A stretch of 64,000 nt of DNA from Pseudoduganella guangdongensis (GCF_009857475.1 NZ_WWCJ01000007.1:235666-299665), one strand, 5' to 3'. Counted from the stretch's first letter, positions 26,878 to 38,531 are shown. The notes: generated by a model not told the origin, from the sequence alone. Numbers and translations: made by a program.

Positions 26878-28977
26878 TTACGCCTGTTGCGGCAGTTTTT
26901 CCTTCAGTTCCGTAAATTCCTTCTCGAAGTCCAGCGTCTTGCGCTGCGTGCTCATGGCCATCAGCGCTTCGCTGCCGCCCGCACCCGGCTTGATCCAGAC
27001 CCAGACCCGGCGCTCGCGGATGTAGAACATGGCGAACACGCCCAGCGTCAGCAGCAGGCAGCCAAGATACACGATGGTCTTGCCCGGCGAACGCGTCACC
27101 TGGAATACCGATGCTTTGATTTGCGTGAACTCATCGAGCTGCAGGTAGACCGGTGCGCCGTAGAAGAAGCTGTCCGACAGCGCATTGGTGGCCAGCTGCA
27201 GGAAGCGGCCATGGGCTTCGTCGGCGGCGGCCGGCGCCAGGCCGGACTGCTCGCGCGCGGCCTGCCACAGCTCCCACATGCTGCCGTTCAGGATCTTCAG
27301 GAAGATTTCAGCGGCCTTGGTCTGCTCCGCTTGCGGCACCTTTTCCAGGAAGCGGCTGATGGCGAAGAAGCCGGCGCCGCTGGCGTCGCCGGCAAAGATC
27401 TCCAGGCCCTTGAGCGAGGACTGTTCCAGCTGCACGCGCAACGCATCGCCCGCCTTGGTCTGCGGCATGGCGCGCCCGGCGTAGCGCGCGGCGGCCTTCT
27501 GGCGCAGGGCCGGGTCTTGCAGGGCGGCGCGCAGGCGCATCCACTCGCGCACGCTGTGCTCGTCGTCCGCCGGGATGCGCAGGAAGCTGAACGGGTCGGA
27601 CGGGTTGGCGCGCACGCCGGCCAGGAACACGGTGTCGCCGTCGATGGTGACCGGCTGCATATAGTTCTGGTACTCGCGCGCCTGGCCGTTCTTGTCGCGC
27701 AGCTTGTACGAGACCGAGGGGCCGACGTTCTTCAAATCCTTGTTGTGGGCGGTCTTGGCCGCCGAGCCCAGCTGCTTGTCCAGCTTGCGGGCAAAGGACT
27801 CGTTCAGGTTCTCGCCCTTGGCCACGGCGCGCGCATCCTGGCCCTCGGCGCCGATATTCTCCACGTTGAAGGGGCGGAAGTCGCTCCACTCCACGGTGTA
27901 GTCGTCGCTCAGCTTGCTGGTGCCGTTGACTTCGCCGTTCATGGCGAACGTGGCGGTATCGCGGCCCTTCATCGGGTGCCCCAGCAGCTTGAGCTTGCTG
28001 CCGCCGTCCTCAAAGCTGGACTGGTAAATCGCCACGCCCTCGAAGATCAGGGGCTTGTTGACCTCGATCACCGCATCCTGCGTCTTGCCGCTCTCGTTGG
28101 AGCGCACCGTCACATGGCTGGCGAACAGCTTGGGCATGCCGGTGCTGTAGAAGTCGATGTCGAATTTCTTCAGGTGGATGGAGAAGGGCAAATCCTGCAG
28201 CAGGAAGCCATCCGGGCGCGGCAGCAGCGCGGTATTGCCGGCCGTGCCTTCCGGCAGCGCAATGCTGCCACGGTAGGTCGGGTTATGCACGCTCAGGCGG
28301 TGCTGGGCGGGGATGTCGGCAATCACGCCGGTGCCGCCAAAGGCGGTCTTGCCGAACAACCACTGCTGGAAGCGCACCGGCAGGTCCGAATCGAGCATGC
28401 CGCCCAGCAGGATGATCACGATCGCGCTGTGGGCAAAGATATAGCCGAACTTGTTACCCGCGCCGCGCCTGGCCGCGACCAGGATGGCGCCGCCCTCCTT
28501 CGGGATCAGCTTGGTGGCATAGCCCGCGTGGCCCAGGCGCTGCGCGGTCTGGCCGGCCAGCGCCTCGCCCGCCTGCGGCGACGTCCACTGGGTCTTGTGG
28601 TGGAAGTTGTGGAGCGAGGCCTCGCGCACCTTTTCACGCCAGCTGCGCATATCCTTCAGCATCTTCGGCGTATTGTGGACAATGCACAGGGTGGTCGACA
28701 CCACCAGCAGCGCGCACATGGAAACGAACCACCAGGACGAGTAAATCGCGTACAGCCCCAGCTTGTAGAACACCTCGAACCAGAACGGACCGAACTGGTT
28801 GATGTAGTTCGGCATGGGCTGGCTTTGCTGCACGATGGTGCCGATGATCGAGGCGAAGATGATCACGACGAATAGCGCGATCGCAAAGCGCATCGAGGAC
28901 AGCAGCTCGACAGTCTCAGCCAGGGGGCCGCGCCGGTTGCGCAGTTGGATTCCGGAAGTGCTCGGGGCGTTGCTCAT
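26878..28977 (-). CDS. resB: System II cytochrome c biogenesis protein ResB
   Basis: Partner of CcsB in haem delivery to apocytochromes. It has 699 aa. Three N-terminal membrane helices (about 27-50, 73-100 and 175-200) frame a large periplasmic domain (about 200-610), and a final helix lies near VYLGCLLLTLGVFAMFYIRERR. The signature ELLSSMRFAIALFVVIIFASIIGT is clear. The order cytochrome c4-resB-ccsB is standard for betaproteobacteria and ties substrate to maturation system. Confidence 0.95.
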   Translation of the reverse strand: MSNAPSTSGIQLRNRRGPLAETVELLSSMRFAIALFVVIIFASIIGTIVQQSQPMPNYINQFGPFWFEVFYKLGLYAIYSSWWFVSMCALLVVSTTLCIVHNTPKMLKDMRSWREKVREASLHNFHHKTQWTSPQAGEALAGQTAQRLGHAGYATKLIPKEGGAILVAARRGAGNKFGYIFAHSAIVIILLGGMLDSDLPVRFQQWLFGKTAFGGTGVIADIPAQHRLSVHNPTYRGSIALPEGTAGNTALLPRPDGFLLQDLPFSIHLKKFDIDFYSTGMPKLFASHVTVRSNESGKTQDAVIEVNKPLIFEGVAIYQSSFEDGGSKLKLLGHPMKGRDTATFAMNGEVNGTSKLSDDYTVEWSDFRPFNVENIGAEGQDARAVAKGENLNESFARKLDKQLGSAAKTAHNKDLKNVGPSVSYKLRDKNGQAREYQNYMQPVTIDGDTVFLAGVRANPSDPFSFLRIPADDEHSVREWMRLRAALQDPALRQKAAARYAGRAMPQTKAGDALRVQLEQSSLKGLEIFAGDASGAGFFAISRFLEKVPQAEQTKAAEIFLKILNGSMWELWQAAREQSGLAPAAADEAHGRFLQLATNALSDSFFYGAPVYLQLDEFTQIKASVFQVTRSPGKTIVYLGCLLLTLGVFAMFYIRERRVWVWIKPGAGGSEALMAMSTQRKTLDFEKEFTELKEKLPQQA

Positions 28978-29001
28978 TGCTTATGATGATATCAGGAAGA
29001 T

Positions 29002-29041
29002 AACAACAAAAAGGGCAGCCAATTTGCGTGGCCGCCCTTTT
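29002..29041 (-). terminator. Intrinsic terminator after the cytochrome c4 gene
   Basis: On the minus strand AAAAGGGC (29034-29041) pairs with GCCCTTTT (29009-29016), extended by GGCC/GGCT, followed by TTTTTGTTGTT down to 29002. It lies between the cytochrome c4 stop (29081) and resB start (28977), so transcription of the cytochrome gene can end before the maturation genes. Confidence 0.75.
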
Positions 29042-29080
29042 CATGTCCAGAACCGCCCGTCACGGGGCGACGCATTGCAA

Positions 29081-29740
29081 TTACTTCAAGCCAGCCATGT
29101 AGTCGGCGACCGCTTCGATTTCCTTGTCGGACATACGGTAAGCGATGGCGTGCATTTCTGCGCTGGTCTTGCGGGTGTCCGCCTTGAATGCCTTCAGGGT
29201 GGCCACGGTGTAGTCCTGGTGCTGGCCGCCCACGCGCGGGTAGGCCGCTGGCATGCCGGCGCCGGCCGGACCGTGGCAGGAAGCACAGGCTGGCACGCGG
29301 TTTTCAGCGATGCCGCCGCGGTAAATCTTCTTGCCCAGCTCGATGGTGTCCTTGTTCTTGGCAGCGCCGGCCTTGTTTGGCTCGGTGGCCAGGTAGGCCG
29401 CGATGTTTTTCTTTTCTTCGTCGGTCAGGGCCTTGGCGAAGGCGGTCATCACGGTACCGGCGCGGCTTGGCTCGGTGAAGGCCACCAGCTGCTTGTAGAT
29501 GTAGGCTTCGCCCTGGCCGCCCAGTTTCGGGTTGATGGTGATGGTGGATGCACCCTTGGCGCCGTGGCAGGATACGCAAGCTGCGATGCCGCGCGCATTG
29601 TCGCCTTCGGCGTACAGGGTCGCGCCTTTGGCTGGGTCAGCCTTGGCAGCTGGGGCCGGGGCGGAAGCCGAAGCAGCGCCCGAAACAGCCAGCATGGCAA
29701 CGAACAAGGATTTTACAAATGGCGAAAACGCTCGATTCAT
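29081..29740 (-). CDS. Dihaem cytochrome c4
   Basis: Periplasmic electron carrier, typically from the bc1 complex to terminal oxidases. It has 219 aa. A Sec signal peptide (about 1-26) is followed by two similar cytochrome c domains with CVSCH (55-59) and CASCH (152-156), each with a downstream Met axial ligand candidate (VMTAFAKALTDEE; MHAIAYRMSDKEI). The internal duplication of about 95 aa is the c4 hallmark. Own terminator follows; divergent from engB. Confidence 0.96.
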   Translation of the reverse strand: MNRAFSPFVKSLFVAMLAVSGAASASAPAPAAKADPAKGATLYAEGDNARGIAACVSCHGAKGASTITINPKLGGQGEAYIYKQLVAFTEPSRAGTVMTAFAKALTDEEKKNIAAYLATEPNKAGAAKNKDTIELGKKIYRGGIAENRVPACASCHGPAGAGMPAAYPRVGGQHQDYTVATLKAFKADTRKTSAEMHAIAYRMSDKEIEAVADYMAGLK

Positions 29741-29888
29741 TCAGACACCCTGAGACTAGTTATTAATTAGTGTGAATCGCTTTCCTGCGGTGCCTCAATA
29801 ACAGGCAACATGGCGCATGACAACAATTCGTAACCCCTTATTGTACAATAGCTTTCCTGCCTTATTACCTTCTTTTTGTTGCTCCTCC

Positions 29889-31592
<1,704 letters not shown>

Positions 31593-31594
<2 letters not shown>

Positions 31595-31673
31595 AAATGG
31601 GGACGTACCCCATTTAATGCAAAAAAGGGGCCGATGGCCCCTTTTTCATTAAATGGGGTACGTCCCCATTTTT
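31593..31673. terminator. Nested palindrome filling the hemB/symporter 3' gap; two-way terminator
   Basis: Outer arms 31593-31619 and 31647-31673 are perfect 27-bp reverse complements containing GGGGACGTACCCC / GGGGTACGTCCCC. Inside, AAAAAGGGGCC (31622-31632) and GGCCCCTTTTT (31636-31646) form a perfect 11-bp stem with loop GAT. The inner hairpin has A-runs and T-runs on both sides and so can terminate in both directions. The element begins inside the hemB stop and ends one base before the symporter stop. Confidence 0.88.
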
Positions 31674-33107
31674 TTATTCCTTGCGGTCGCGCAGCACCTG
31701 CGGTGCCAGCGAGCCGACGAACATGCCCAGGAACGCCGCCAGCAGGCCGGCCAGTTGGCCCGGGAATGCCTCGCCCCACGACGACAGCTGCGGGAAGAAG
31801 GCGACCCAGGTCGCGATACCGAATGCGGCCGACAGGATCGCGCCCTGCGTGGTGGCGCGCTTCCAATACAAGCCCATCAGCAAAGGCACGAAGGCCGCCA
31901 CCAGGGTCACCTGGTAGGCCGACGACACCAGCTCATAAATCGAGGTGCCGCGCATCGCAATCGCATACGCCAGCACGGTCGCCGCGAACACCACGATGGT
32001 GGCGCGCATGGCAAACAGCTGCTGCTTGTCGGTCATGCCCGGGCGCAGGTTCTTCAGGATGTTCTCGGTGAAGCTGGTGGACGGCGCCAGCAGCGTTGCC
32101 GACGAGGTCGACTTGATCGCCGACAGCAGCGCGCCGAAGAACAGGATCTGCATCACCAGCGGCATCTTGGTCAGCACGAAAGTCGGCAGCAGGCGCTGGT
32201 AATCGTTCTTGGCCATCTCCAGGCCGCTCTGCCCCATCACGATCACCGCGCAGGCGACGATGAACATCGGCACCGCGGCGAACAGAATGTAGCTGGCGCC
32301 GCCGATCACGGCGCCGGTGCGCGCGGTCGGCGCGTCCTTGGCCGACATCACGCGCTGGAACACGTCCTGCTGCGGAATCGAGCCCAGCATCATGGTCACC
32401 GCCGCCCCGACGAAGAAGGCGATATCGGTGAAGTTGGCCGCCGGCAGGAAGGTCCACAGCTTTTCTTCGCTGATCATGGTCAGCACCTTGTCCGAGCCGC
32501 CGGCCAGGTCGGCCGAGAACATGGCGATGATGGACAGGCCCACCACCAGCACGATCATCTGGATAAAGTCGGTCCAGGCCACGGCCAGGAAGCCGCCGAT
32601 CACCACATACACCAGCACCGCCAGGGTGCCGACGATCATGCCGGCGGTTTCCGACATGGCGCCGTTGGTCAGCACGGTGAACACCAGGCCCAGGGCGGTG
32701 ATCTGCGCCGCCACCCAGCCCAGGTAGGACACGATGATGGCGATCGAGCAGAACACTTCGATGCCCTTGCCGTAGCGCTGGCGGTAGAAGTCGCCGATGG
32801 TCAACAGGTTGAGCTTATACAGGCGGGCCGCGAAGAACATGCCAACCAGGATCAGGCAGGTGCCGGCGCCGAACGGGTCTTCCACGATGGCGTTCATGCC
32901 GCCTTGCACGAACTTGGCCGGGATGCCCATCACGGTTTCCGCGCCGAACCAGGTCGCGAAGGTTGTGGTTACCACCATGATCAGCGGCAGGCTGCGGCCC
33001 GCCACGGCGAAGTCGGTCGTATTCTTGATGCGGGTGCCAGCCCAGGCGCCAAGGGCCAAAGTGCCCAGCAGGTACAGGACGACAAAGGAAATCAGGGTGG
33101 TGTTCAT
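31674..33107 (-). CDS. Sodium:solute symporter family protein
   Basis: Multi-pass transporter of the SSS (SLC5-like) family, 477 aa and about 13 hydrophobic segments. Family features include TTFATWFGAETVMGIP near the N-terminus, VVIGGFLAVAWTDFIQMI and LSAIKSTSSATLLAPSTSF, which corresponds to the sodium-site serine/threonine cluster. The start is ATG 33105-33107 (MNTTLISFVV) with GGAG upstream; a 7-codon extension is open. The substrate cannot be told from sequence. It stands alone, convergent with hemB. Confidence 0.9.
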   Translation of the reverse strand: MNTTLISFVVLYLLGTLALGAWAGTRIKNTTDFAVAGRSLPLIMVVTTTFATWFGAETVMGIPAKFVQGGMNAIVEDPFGAGTCLILVGMFFAARLYKLNLLTIGDFYRQRYGKGIEVFCSIAIIVSYLGWVAAQITALGLVFTVLTNGAMSETAGMIVGTLAVLVYVVIGGFLAVAWTDFIQMIVLVVGLSIIAMFSADLAGGSDKVLTMISEEKLWTFLPAANFTDIAFFVGAAVTMMLGSIPQQDVFQRVMSAKDAPTARTGAVIGGASYILFAAVPMFIVACAVIVMGQSGLEMAKNDYQRLLPTFVLTKMPLVMQILFFGALLSAIKSTSSATLLAPSTSFTENILKNLRPGMTDKQQLFAMRATIVVFAATVLAYAIAMRGTSIYELVSSAYQVTLVAAFVPLLMGLYWKRATTQGAILSAAFGIATWVAFFPQLSSWGEAFPGQLAGLLAAFLGMFVGSLAPQVLRDRKE

Positions 33108-33224
33108 GCGGGGAAGCTCCGGCTCCAATCGGCAAATTTCGCGATTATAGCGGCAAGAAGCCGGCCAGTTTCAGGAAATTTTGTTGCAATTGCTGCGAAA
33201 CCAACAAAACCGGTATTACCGACT

Positions 33225-34121
33225 TCAGCGCACCTTGCCGTAGTTGGGGAAGAACTCCAGCAGCAGGAAAGCCTCCAACTCCTTCTCATTCTCCTTGCGC
33301 GCGCTCATCGGAACATTGCGCCCCAGGCGATGCGACTCCCAGACAAAGTCGCCCGGCTTTTCCTTGCGGATCATCTCGATCATGCGCTTGACGATGGCCG
33401 TTTCGATATCCTTCTCCGCGCCCTGGTCAACCCGCACCTGCTGCAGCCACTGGCGCTTGAAATTGGTGCTGAAGCCACGGAACTTGATCTCCGCGCTATT
33501 GAAGGTCTGGTTCACGATCTGGAACACGCCGCCCGTATCGTTACGCTCGCCGTTCGCGCTGCGCCCCTGGGCGCCCATGATATTGGCAATGGCGCGCGCC
33601 TTGGCCACGGCAGCCGGATCCTGCTCCTGCTCCGGTTGCGGCGAGGCGCCGCGCGCACGGCGGCGCATTTCGATCAGGGTGGCCATGTCCGGCGCATCGG
33701 GCGGCGGCGGGGTCAGTTTGGCCTCTTCCGGCGGCACAATCCGCTCCTGCGGCTTGACCACCTCGGTAATCGCCGTCTTGCTCGGCGGCAGGTAAGCGCG
33801 CGAGGACAGCTGCGGCGTCTTGCTGGCCTTGGTCTCCGGCTTGGGGGCTGGCTTGGGTTTCGGCGCCGGCTTGGCGGGCGGCGTCAGGTAGACCAGCTCG
33901 CCTTCCTTGGCCGGCGGCGTCAGCACGATCTTCTCGCTTGGCTTGAACAGGTAGATCGCCACCACCAGCAAGTGCACGAACACCGTGGCAGCAATGCCCC
34001 AGCGGTTAGGCTTGTTATTGCCATACTCAGGCACCTTGTCTTCCGGCCAGCGCTGGCCGCAAGTCGGGCACAGCCCGTCTTGGGCCGCGAGCTCGGCGTG
34101 GGAATGCGTGTACTGATGCAA
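33225..34121 (-). CDS. TonB-like proline-rich membrane protein with N-terminal CxxC
   Basis: A 298-aa protein of unknown function. Residues 1-35 hold a single CPTCG knuckle. One membrane helix (about 43-60, IAATVFVHLLVVAIYLF) is followed by a Lys/Pro-rich stretch (PAKPAPKPKPAPKPETK) as in TonB, an Ala/Arg-rich region (about 150-185) and a folded C-terminal part (about 195-298). Frame and composition are sound, but the start is uncertain: the only candidate is TTG at 34119-34121 with no Shine-Dalgarno. There is no ExbB/ExbD nearby, so true TonB function is doubtful. Confidence 0.75.
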   Translation of the reverse strand: MHQYTHSHAELAAQDGLCPTCGQRWPEDKVPEYGNNKPNRWGIAATVFVHLLVVAIYLFKPSEKIVLTPPAKEGELVYLTPPAKPAPKPKPAPKPETKASKTPQLSSRAYLPPSKTAITEVVKPQERIVPPEEAKLTPPPPDAPDMATLIEMRRRARGASPQPEQEQDPAAVAKARAIANIMGAQGRSANGERNDTGGVFQIVNQTFNSAEIKFRGFSTNFKRQWLQQVRVDQGAEKDIETAIVKRMIEMIRKEKPGDFVWESHRLGRNVPMSARKENEKELEAFLLLEFFPNYGKVR

Positions 34122-34215
34122 GATAATGGCTTTTAACTGAAGATACTGGGGTGGCAGCTTACCGGCTTTCGTCCTTGACGGATGTTACAGCTTGTAAGCG
34201 CCGCCCCGCATATTA

Positions 34216-37200
34216 TCAGTGTTTGGCGGCCTTGAATGCCCTCAGTTCCACCGGCTGCGCCGGATCTGTTGCGGATTCGTCAAGCAAATCCTCATCCTTC
34301 ATCGGGCCGGTGCCGGAATATTTATCCAGGAACAGGTAGATCACCGGGGTGATATACAGGGTAATCACCTGCGAGAAGATCAGGCCGCCGATCACGGCCA
34401 GGCCCAGCGGCTGGCGCAGTTCGGCGCCGGCCCCCAGGCCAAGCGCGATCGGCAGCGCGCCCATCAGCGCCGCCAGCGTGGTCATCATGATCGGGCGGAA
34501 GCGCAGGATGCAGGCTTCGCGGATTGCTTCCTGCGGCGCCTTGCCCTCCTCGCGCTGCGCCACCAGCGCGAAGTCGATCATCATGATGGCGTTCTTCTTC
34601 ACGATACCGATCAGCATGAGGATGCCGATGATGGCGATCATGGTCAGGTCCATCTTGAAGATCCACAAGGTCAGCAGCGCGCCCACGGCGGCGGACGGCA
34701 GGCCGGCCAGGATGGTCAGCGGGTGGATATAGCTCTCATACAGCACGCCCAGCAGCACGTAGATGACGCCCAGCGCCGCCACGATCAGGATCAGCTGGCT
34801 GCCCTGCGAATCCTGGAACACCGCCGCGTCGCCGCCATAGCTGGTGATGATGGAGGCCGGCAAGCCCATTTGCTGTCCCATCTTCTCGATCTTGGCGGTG
34901 GCCGTGCCCAGCGGCACATCGGGCGCCAGGTTGAAGGACAGCGTAATCGCCTGCAGCTGGCCCTGGTGGTTGACCGAGGTCGGGCCCACGGTGCGCTCGA
35001 CGCTGGCAAAACTGGACAGCTGCACCAGCTGGCCGGCGCTGTTGCGCACCGAGAGCTTGGTCAGCGAATCGTCGAACTGGCGGTCTTCGGTGGCCGCCTC
35101 CAGGATCACGAAGTAGCTGGCGGCCGAGGAGTAGATGGTCGACACCTGGCGCTCGCCAAACGCGAGGTAGAGCGCGGTGCGCACGTCGGACAGCTTGACG
35201 CCCAGCATATTGGCCTTGTCGCGGTCGATCTTGAGCGAGGCCTGCAGGCCCTTGTTCTGCGAATCGCTGGTCACATCGCGGAAGTCCTGGTCGGCGCGCA
35301 TGGCCTCCTGGAATTTGGTGGCCCAGTCGTTCAGCGCGTCCGGGCTGACCGACTGCAGGGTGTACTGGTAGCGGCTCTTGGACGGGCGGCCACCCAGCTG
35401 CAAGTTCTGCACCGGGCTCAGGTAGACCTGGATGCCGGCGATCTTCTTGGTTTCCTTGCGCAGGCTGTCCAGCACCTGCGGCATCTTCGCGCGCTCGCCG
35501 CGCGGCTTGAGCACCAGGAACATGCGGCCGGTATTGCCGCCGCCGGTGAAGGAGGTGACATCCTTCACGTTCGGATTGGCCTGGATCACGGCGGCCACTT
35601 TCTCCTGCAGCTCCAGCATGGCGGCGGTGGAAATGTCTTCCGAGGCCTCGGTATTGACGCGGATCTGGCCCAGGTCCTCTTCCGGGAAGAAGCCCTTCGG
35701 AATCGCGATGTAGAGCCAGGCCGTCAGCGCGAAGGTGCCGAAGGCGATGCCCAGCACCACAAAGCGGTGGTGCAGCGCCAGGTCCAGGGTGCGCGCGTAG
35801 AAGTTGCGCACGCCATTGAAGCCGCGCTCGAAGTGGCGGCCGATGAAGCTGTCGTCGCCCGAGGTTTCGTGCGAGTCGGCCGGCATGAAGCGCGCCGCCA
35901 GCATGGGCACCAGGGTCAGCGACACAATCGCCGACACCAGCACCGACAAGCCCACCACCACCGCGAATTCATGGAACATCAGCCCCATCACGCCGGGCAT
36001 GAAGAAGATCGGGATGAACACCGCCACCAGCGACACCGAAATCGAGACGATGGTGAAACCCATTTCGCGCGAGCCGATCAGCGCCGCCTGTAGCGGCTTC
36101 TTGCCCAGCTCGATGTGCCGCACAATGTTCTCCAGCACCACGATCGCATCGTCCACCACCAGGCCAACCGCCAGCGTGATGCCGAGCAGGGACACGTTGT
36201 CCAGGCTGTAGCCCAAGGCGTACAGCAGGGCCAGCGCGCCCAGCAGCGAGATCGGCATGGTCACCGCCGGGATGAAGGTGGCGGCCAGGCGGCGCAGGAA
36301 GAGGAAGATCACCAGCACCACCAGCACCACCGTCAGCGCCAGGGTCAAGTTCACGTCGTGGATCGCTTCGCGGATCGAGACCGAGCGGTCGTTCACCAGG
36401 TTGATGGCGACCGACTCCGGCAACTGGGCGCGGAAGCGCGGCAGCAGCTTGCGCACCCCGTCCACCACCTGCACCGTGTTGGCGTCCGGCTGGCGTTGCA
36501 CCAGCAGCACGATGGAGCGCTCGCCGTTGTAGCTGCCGGCCGCCTTGATCGACTGGAAGCTGTCTTCCACCGTCGCCACGTCTTTCAGGCGCACCGGCTG
36601 GCCGTTGCGGGTGGCGATGATCAGGTCGGCGAAATCGGCGGCGCGCATCAGCTGCGCATTGCCCTGGATGGTCAGGGTCTGGCTAGGGCCGTCGATGGTG
36701 CCGAGCGGGGTGTTGGCGTTGGCGGCGCGGATCGCTTGCTGCAGCTCGTCGAGCGTCATATTGCGCGAGTTCAGCAAGTCCGGCTTGGCGCGCACGCGCA
36801 CCGCGAATCGCTTCTGGCCGTTGACCGACACTTGCGCCACGCCCGGCAAGGTGGAGAGCGACGGCGCCACCAGGTTTTCCGCGTAATCGTTCAGCTCGGA
36901 CAGGCTCAGCGACGGCGAGGTCATGGCCATGAACAGCACCGGCGCATCGGCCGGATTGACCTTGCGGTAGGACGGCAGGTCCGTCATTTCCTGCGGCAGC
37001 GAGCGCTGGGCGCGCAGCAGCGCGGCCTGGACGTCCACCGCCGCCTCGTTGACGTTGATGGACGGGTCGAATTCCAGGGTCAGCGAGGTGCTGCCCAGGG
37101 TGCTGGTGGAAGTGATCATCGACAAGCCACCGATGGTCGAGAATTGCTTCTCCAGCGGCAGCGCGACGGACGACGCCATGGTTTCCGGCGAAGCGCCCGG

Positions 37201-37353
37201 CAGGTCGGCGCTGACGTTGATGACCGGGGTGTTATAGCTTGGCAGCGCCGCCACCGGGATGTGGGCGTACGCCAGGATACCGGCCAGGATCAGGCTCAGC
37301 GAGAGCAGCACCACCATGACGGGGCGCCGGATACTCAGCTCGGACAGGTTCAT
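34216..37353 (-). CDS. RND-family multidrug efflux inner-membrane pump (MdtB/MdtC-like)
   Basis: Proton-driven HAE1-type transporter, 1045 aa, 12 predicted membrane helices and two large periplasmic loops. The signature GLVVDDAIVVLENIVRHIE holds the two helix-4 aspartates of the proton relay. RRPVMVVLLSLSLILAG and GFFPEEDLGQI are family typical. It overlaps the adaptor gene by 4 bases. Order on the transcript is response regulator, kinase, adaptor, pump. No outer-membrane channel gene is present, so an unlinked TolC-type channel must be used. Closest to MdtB/MdtC by motif, with only one pump gene instead of two. Confidence 0.93.
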   Translation of the reverse strand: MNLSELSIRRPVMVVLLSLSLILAGILAYAHIPVAALPSYNTPVINVSADLPGASPETMASSVALPLEKQFSTIGGLSMITSTSTLGSTSLTLEFDPSINVNEAAVDVQAALLRAQRSLPQEMTDLPSYRKVNPADAPVLFMAMTSPSLSLSELNDYAENLVAPSLSTLPGVAQVSVNGQKRFAVRVRAKPDLLNSRNMTLDELQQAIRAANANTPLGTIDGPSQTLTIQGNAQLMRAADFADLIIATRNGQPVRLKDVATVEDSFQSIKAAGSYNGERSIVLLVQRQPDANTVQVVDGVRKLLPRFRAQLPESVAINLVNDRSVSIREAIHDVNLTLALTVVLVVLVIFLFLRRLAATFIPAVTMPISLLGALALLYALGYSLDNVSLLGITLAVGLVVDDAIVVLENIVRHIELGKKPLQAALIGSREMGFTIVSISVSLVAVFIPIFFMPGVMGLMFHEFAVVVGLSVLVSAIVSLTLVPMLAARFMPADSHETSGDDSFIGRHFERGFNGVRNFYARTLDLALHHRFVVLGIAFGTFALTAWLYIAIPKGFFPEEDLGQIRVNTEASEDISTAAMLELQEKVAAVIQANPNVKDVTSFTGGGNTGRMFLVLKPRGERAKMPQVLDSLRKETKKIAGIQVYLSPVQNLQLGGRPSKSRYQYTLQSVSPDALNDWATKFQEAMRADQDFRDVTSDSQNKGLQASLKIDRDKANMLGVKLSDVRTALYLAFGERQVSTIYSSAASYFVILEAATEDRQFDDSLTKLSVRNSAGQLVQLSSFASVERTVGPTSVNHQGQLQAITLSFNLAPDVPLGTATAKIEKMGQQMGLPASIITSYGGDAAVFQDSQGSQLILIVAALGVIYVLLGVLYESYIHPLTILAGLPSAAVGALLTLWIFKMDLTMIAIIGILMLIGIVKKNAIMMIDFALVAQREEGKAPQEAIREACILRFRPIMMTTLAALMGALPIALGLGAGAELRQPLGLAVIGGLIFSQVITLYITPVIYLFLDKYSGTGPMKDEDLLDESATDPAQPVELRAFKAAKH

Positions 37354-38522
37354 TCTTGTTTGCCCTTCTTCTGGCCTTTGCCGTTCTGCGCCACCGCCGG
37401 TTCGGCAATGCGGATCTTGCCGCCCGGACGCAGGTTCTGTTTGCCCTCGACAATGATCTTCTCATCGCCATTCAGGCCCGTCACCACCGCCAGCGCGCCA
37501 AAGCCGTGCACGCGCTTGACGTTGCTCATCTTGGCGGTCTGGTCCGGCGCCACGGTGTAGACGAAGGTGCCCTTGGTATTGCTAATAATAGCGTTCTGCG
37601 GCACAACCAGCGCGTCTTTCAGCGTGTTGACGGTCAGCTTGGTGTTGACGTACTGGCCCGGCCACAGGCGGGTGTCAGCATTGTCGAACTGGGCTTTGAC
37701 GCGGATCACGCCGGCCACCGGGTCGACCGTGTTGTCGACAAAGCTGAGCTGGCCGTTGATCGGCTTGTCCGAATTGTTCTGGAACGCTTGCACCGGCACT
37801 TTGCCGGCGCGCTGGGCGTCGAGCAGGGCGGCCAGGCTCGATTCCGGCACGGTGAAGGCGACGTTGATCGGGTTCAGCTGGGTCACGGTGGCGAGCGATG
37901 TGCTGAGCTGCACCAGGCTGCCCGGATAGACATTGATGGCGCCCACGCGCCCGCTCAGCGGCGCGCGGATCTGGGTGTAGCTCTGGTCCACCTTGCTGGC
38001 GCGCGCGGCGGCGATATCGGCTTCCAGCACGGCGCGCGCCGACTCCACCTGGCTCCTCAGGGTATCGACCGCGCTTTGCGCCAGGAAGTTCTGCGCGAGC
38101 AATTCCTGCGCCCGCTTGTACTGGCGTTCCAGGTCGGCCAGGGTGGCGCGATCCTTGGCCACTTGCGCGTCGGCCTTCGCCACATTGGCCGCCTCGGTGC
38201 GCGCATCGAGCGAGAACATCAGCTCGCCCTGCTTCACGAACTGGCCTTCCTTCACATGCACTTTGACGATGGTGCTGGTGGTTTGCGGGTGCAGGTCGAC
38301 GGTGGAAATCGGGCTCACCGTGCCGTTGGCCGACAGGTTCACCGGCACGTCCTGGCGCTGCGGCGCCACCACGTTGACCGTGGTCGGGCCCTGCTCGCCC
38401 TTGCCCTTGCCGCCGCCCTGCCCCGGCGCGCCCTGCTCGGCCGTGCCCTTGCTTGCATACCAGGCGCCGCCGCCGATGAGGACGGCCAGGCCCACCACTA
38501 CTGCCAGAGTTTTCTTCTTCAT
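37350..38522 (-). CDS. RND efflux periplasmic adaptor (MdtA-like membrane fusion protein)
   Basis: Periplasmic linker between pump and outer-membrane channel. It has 390 aa. An N-terminal anchor (about 5-22) is followed by a Gly/Lys linker, the barrel-sandwich half VDLHPQTTSTIVKVHVKEGQFVKQGE, an alpha-hairpin (about 115-175), and the second lipoyl half SYTQIRAPLSGRVGAINVYPGS. A beta-barrel and membrane-proximal domain close the protein, ending in a basic tail. It starts 10 bp after the kinase stop. Confidence 0.94.
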   Translation of the reverse strand: MKKKTLAVVVGLAVLIGGGAWYASKGTAEQGAPGQGGGKGKGEQGPTTVNVVAPQRQDVPVNLSANGTVSPISTVDLHPQTTSTIVKVHVKEGQFVKQGELMFSLDARTEAANVAKADAQVAKDRATLADLERQYKRAQELLAQNFLAQSAVDTLRSQVESARAVLEADIAAARASKVDQSYTQIRAPLSGRVGAINVYPGSLVQLSTSLATVTQLNPINVAFTVPESSLAALLDAQRAGKVPVQAFQNNSDKPINGQLSFVDNTVDPVAGVIRVKAQFDNADTRLWPGQYVNTKLTVNTLKDALVVPQNAIISNTKGTFVYTVAPDQTAKMSNVKRVHGFGALAVVTGLNGDEKIIVEGKQNLRPGGKIRIAEPAVAQNGKGQKKGKQE

Positions 38523-38531
38523 TTGGGATGA

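Noticed and set aside
29817..29888. 24-codon N-terminal extension of EngB
   Set aside because: The added residues are not family-like and include the candidate -10 box at 29844-29849.
34219..36093. 624-codon plus-strand frame opposite the RND pump
   Set aside because: Shadow frame rich in His/Gln/Arg; the pump on the minus strand is full length with catalytic aspartates.
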